From positions 1 through 7,092 of the forward strand of contig JAXJSH010000039.1 in assembly GCA_036310185.1 (NCBI GenBank): a DNA stretch of 7,092 bases, read 5' to 3'. Origin of the DNA: JALENY01 sp036310185 (lineage in GTDB: Bacteria; Bacillota; Clostridia; Lachnospirales; Lachnospiraceae). Shown in pieces: positions 6,450-7,092 of this stretch. How positions within the stretch are numbered: position 1 is the first letter of the stretch; every line of letters starts with the position of its first letter. Both the position numbers and the translations under genes were made by a program. The notes under the pieces were generated by a model. The model was not told the DNA's origin. It saw only the letters and a list, made by a program, of their open reading frames with translations, and did no database searches.

Positions 6450-6494
6450 AAAAATCCGAACTACTTCACGATAGGAAGTGCGTTCGGATTTTTT
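6450..6494. terminator. Bidirectional terminator-like hairpin at the methyltransferase break
   Basis: AAAAATCCGAAC (6450-6461) pairs with GTTCGGATTTTT (6482-6493), a perfect 12-bp stem. An inner ACTTC/GAAGT pairing (6463-6467 with 6475-6479) extends it. U-runs would follow on both strands. It sits 6 bp from the first codon of the truncated methyltransferase, so transcripts entering from the right should stop before that frame. Confidence 0.8.
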
Positions 6495-6517
6495 ATTTAC
6501 ATCCAAGACATTACATA

Positions 6518-6528
6518 TTGATTATCAA
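6518..6528. promoter_or_regulatory. TTGATTATCAA palindrome, FabT-core look-alike
   Basis: This 11-bp TTGA-TTA-TCAA sequence equals the inner part of the FabT consensus as I recall it, but the outer bases (A on the left, G on the right) do not extend it. It overlaps the first bases of the next terminator stem rather than a recognisable promoter, so chance is quite possible. Confidence 0.2.
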
Positions 6529-6563
6529 GCCCAGAGGATTTAACCGTCCTCTGGGCATTTTTT
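6529..6563 (+). terminator. Rho-independent terminator upstream of tnpV
   Basis: GCCCAGAGGA (6529-6538) pairs perfectly with TCCTCTGGGC (6547-6556) around an 8-base loop, followed by T6 (6558-6563). It works only for rightward transcripts, yet no plus-strand gene lies between 4592 and here. It may be the end of a lost gene, a leader attenuator before tnpV, or insulation at an element edge. Confidence 0.85.
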
Positions 6564-6577
6564 GTTTTATCCACACA

Positions 6578-6607
6578 TTGGAAGCGCCGGTGTTTTCTCC
6601 ATAAAAT
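6578..6607 (+). promoter_or_regulatory. Possible tnpV promoter
   Basis: TTGGAA (6578-6583) and TAAAAT (6602-6607) are separated by 18 bp and match the sigma-A boxes at 4 and 5 of 6 positions. They lie just after the terminator and 33 bp before the tnpV start, which is suitable placement. The match is suggestive only. Confidence 0.35.
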
Positions 6608-6625
6608 GAGGGCAGAACAAATACC

Positions 6626-6632
6626 AAGGAGG
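6626..6632 (+). promoter_or_regulatory. Ribosome binding site that decides the tnpV start
   Basis: AAGGAGG ends 2 bases before an ATG at 6635 and 8 bases before an ATG at 6641. Only the second spacing is good for initiation, so the protein should begin MQTIFEAMGG, as family members do. Confidence 0.8.
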
Positions 6633-6640
6633 AAATGCGT

Positions 6641-6985
6641 ATGCAAACAATTTTTGAAGCCATGGGCGGCACATACCGACAAGAGGGCGACTATCTTTTA
6701 CCCAACATCGAAGCACCTGAAAGTCCGCAGATTGGCATTTGGGGTCAGCGGCGGTTGCGGTATCTTCGCACCGGTAATCGAGTGCTCTACACCACCATGC
6801 TGATGGGCGGCACATTGAAAGATCACCTCGAAGAAGTGGATAAATCTGCCGACAAAATGTACGACCTGCTGGTTGTACAACTGAAAGTGCAGGAGGGTAT
6901 TACAGAGGAACTAAAAGCCAGCAATCAAATGGAATGGGTTCAGCAAATCCAAAAGTTTGGATTTTCTTCAAAATCCCAACTTTAA
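6641..6985 (+). CDS. tnpV: TnpV-type transposon-encoded protein with a replaced C-terminus
   Basis: The 114-residue product matches the TnpV family found in Tn4451-like and conjugative elements of Firmicutes: IFEAMGGTYRQEGDYLLP (4-21), IGIWGQRRLRYL (31-42), LYTTMLMGGTLKDHLEEVD (49-67) and EGITEELKASNQMEWVQQ (85-102). Its molecular role is unknown; in Tn4451 it accompanies the large serine recombinase TnpX, so it marks mobile DNA. Family members as I recall them end with about 20 more conserved residues, of the type MNxIRxxAxEIVxxELIY. Here the sequence changes after Gln102 to IQKFGFSSKSQL and stops, exactly where a palindromic repeat cluster begins. The gene is therefore probably 3'-truncated or has had its end exchanged. 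No recombinase or resistance gene is visible in the window. Confidence 0.75.
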   Translation: MQTIFEAMGGTYRQEGDYLLPNIEAPESPQIGIWGQRRLRYLRTGNRVLYTTMLMGGTLKDHLEEVDKSADKMYDLLVVQLKVQEGITEELKASNQMEWVQQIQKFGFSSKSQL

Positions 6986-7055
6986 AGAAATCCAAACTTT
7001 ATGTAGATATGCTGATAAATACGGCATTGTGCAAAAGAAAAGTTTGGATTTCTTT
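6945..7055. repeat. Cluster of four alternating AAATCCAAA / TTTGGATTT copies
   Basis: The 9-mer occurs at 6945-6953 (AAATCCAAA), 6956-6964 (TTTGGATTT), 6988-6996 (AAATCCAAA) and 7043-7051 (TTTGGATTT). The first two form a palindrome with a 2-base centre. The third and fourth lie inside perfect 17-bp inverted repeats, 6984-7000 and 7039-7055. The second and third can also pair over 17 bases with one bulge. The cluster begins where tnpV loses its family-like sequence. It could be a set of binding sites or a switching RNA structure. Confidence 0.75.
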
Positions 7056-7057
7056 TT
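6984..7057 (+). terminator. Hairpin after tnpV, possible terminator
   Basis: AAAGAAATCCAAACTTT (6984-7000) pairs perfectly with its reverse complement at 7039-7055, around a 38-base loop. The stem ends in a short T-run (7053-7057). It directly overlaps the tnpV stop codon. The loop is long and the stem AT-rich, so it is a weaker terminator than the others here. Its left arm can instead pair with 6952-6968. Confidence 0.5.
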
Positions 7058-7087
7058 GTTTATGCTCCAGTCCTTTATGATAGAGCT

Positions 7088-7092
7088 GGAGG
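7088..7092 (+). promoter_or_regulatory. Possible ribosome binding site at the window edge
   Basis: The window ends in GGAGG, a strong Shine-Dalgarno sequence, so a plus-strand gene may begin just outside. The bases also form the right arm of a 6-bp stem, CTCCAG (7065-7070) with CTGGAG (7086-7091), which could hide the site. Confidence 0.35.

Noticed and set aside
6934..7080. 48-residue frame starting MGSANPKVW
   Set aside because: It lies inside tnpV and the hairpin region, has no ribosome binding site, and shows no protein-like features.
6915..7092. Reading frame open to the right edge (after a TAA at 6912-6914), encoding KSLDF twice
   Set aside because: It overlaps tnpV, lacks an ATG with a ribosome binding site, and the repeated peptide is only the inverted-repeat DNA translated twice. 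It could become real if the flank continues it.
1..7092. tRNA, rRNA, riboswitch or replication origin
   Set aside because: No cloverleaf, rRNA-like stretch, known riboswitch core or DnaA-box cluster was noticed on reading; the folded regions found are explained as terminators or repeat hairpins.

Overview
The window looks like a chromosomal segment of a low-to-medium GC Gram-positive gut anaerobe, most likely Lachnospiraceae (Clostridia). That rests on the protein types (Clostridia-style PlsC acyltransferases, GT8 glycosyltransferases, a DegV/FakB protein, a SpoU methyltransferase and a TnpV protein), strong GGAGG-type ribosome binding sites and AT-rich spacers. The assignment comes from recognising families by eye; no database search was possible.

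Layout: (1) Positions 1-1186 hold no convincing gene. They contain three consecutive degenerate tandem-repeat arrays with shrinking periods: 64 bp (about 57-528), 28/29 bp (590-762) and 14 bp (844-1024). A short AT-rich leader follows with a 16-bp perfect palindrome and a 12-bp one. (2) Positions 1187-4591 hold a tight three-gene plus-strand operon: a PlsC-type acyltransferase, a GT8 glycosyltransferase, and a 596-residue protein fusing a second GT8 domain to a second PlsC-type acyltransferase. It ends at a strong hairpin terminator (4641-4691). (3) Convergent on the minus strand is a DegV/FakB-type fatty-acid-binding protein (GTG start at 5588). A 13-bp palindrome of the TTTGA-N3-TCAAA type lies in its leader and resembles the FabT operator of Gram-positive fatty-acid control. 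(4) Further right on the minus strand is a SpoU/TrmH-family RNA methyltransferase with an intact catalytic domain, no N-terminal substrate-binding region and no ribosome binding site; it is probably a remnant. (5) From about 6445 to the right end the sequence looks like part of a mobile element: two rho-independent terminator hairpins, a tnpV gene whose usual C-terminus is replaced, and a cluster of four copies of one 9-mer in alternating orientation that can fold in two mutually exclusive ways. The window ends on a GGAGG that may serve the next gene.

How it works together (inference): the operon pairs two glycosyl-transfer modules with two acyl-transfer modules, which suggests assembly of an acylated glycolipid or acylated glycan at the membrane. 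The neighbouring FakB-type protein belongs to fatty-acid activation, so the two units share a lipid theme, though they are transcribed separately. The most noteworthy points are the PlsC/GT8/GT8-PlsC operon with its fusion enzyme, the stacked repeat arrays upstream of it, the FabT-like site before degV, and the alternating repeat cluster that replaces the end of tnpV.
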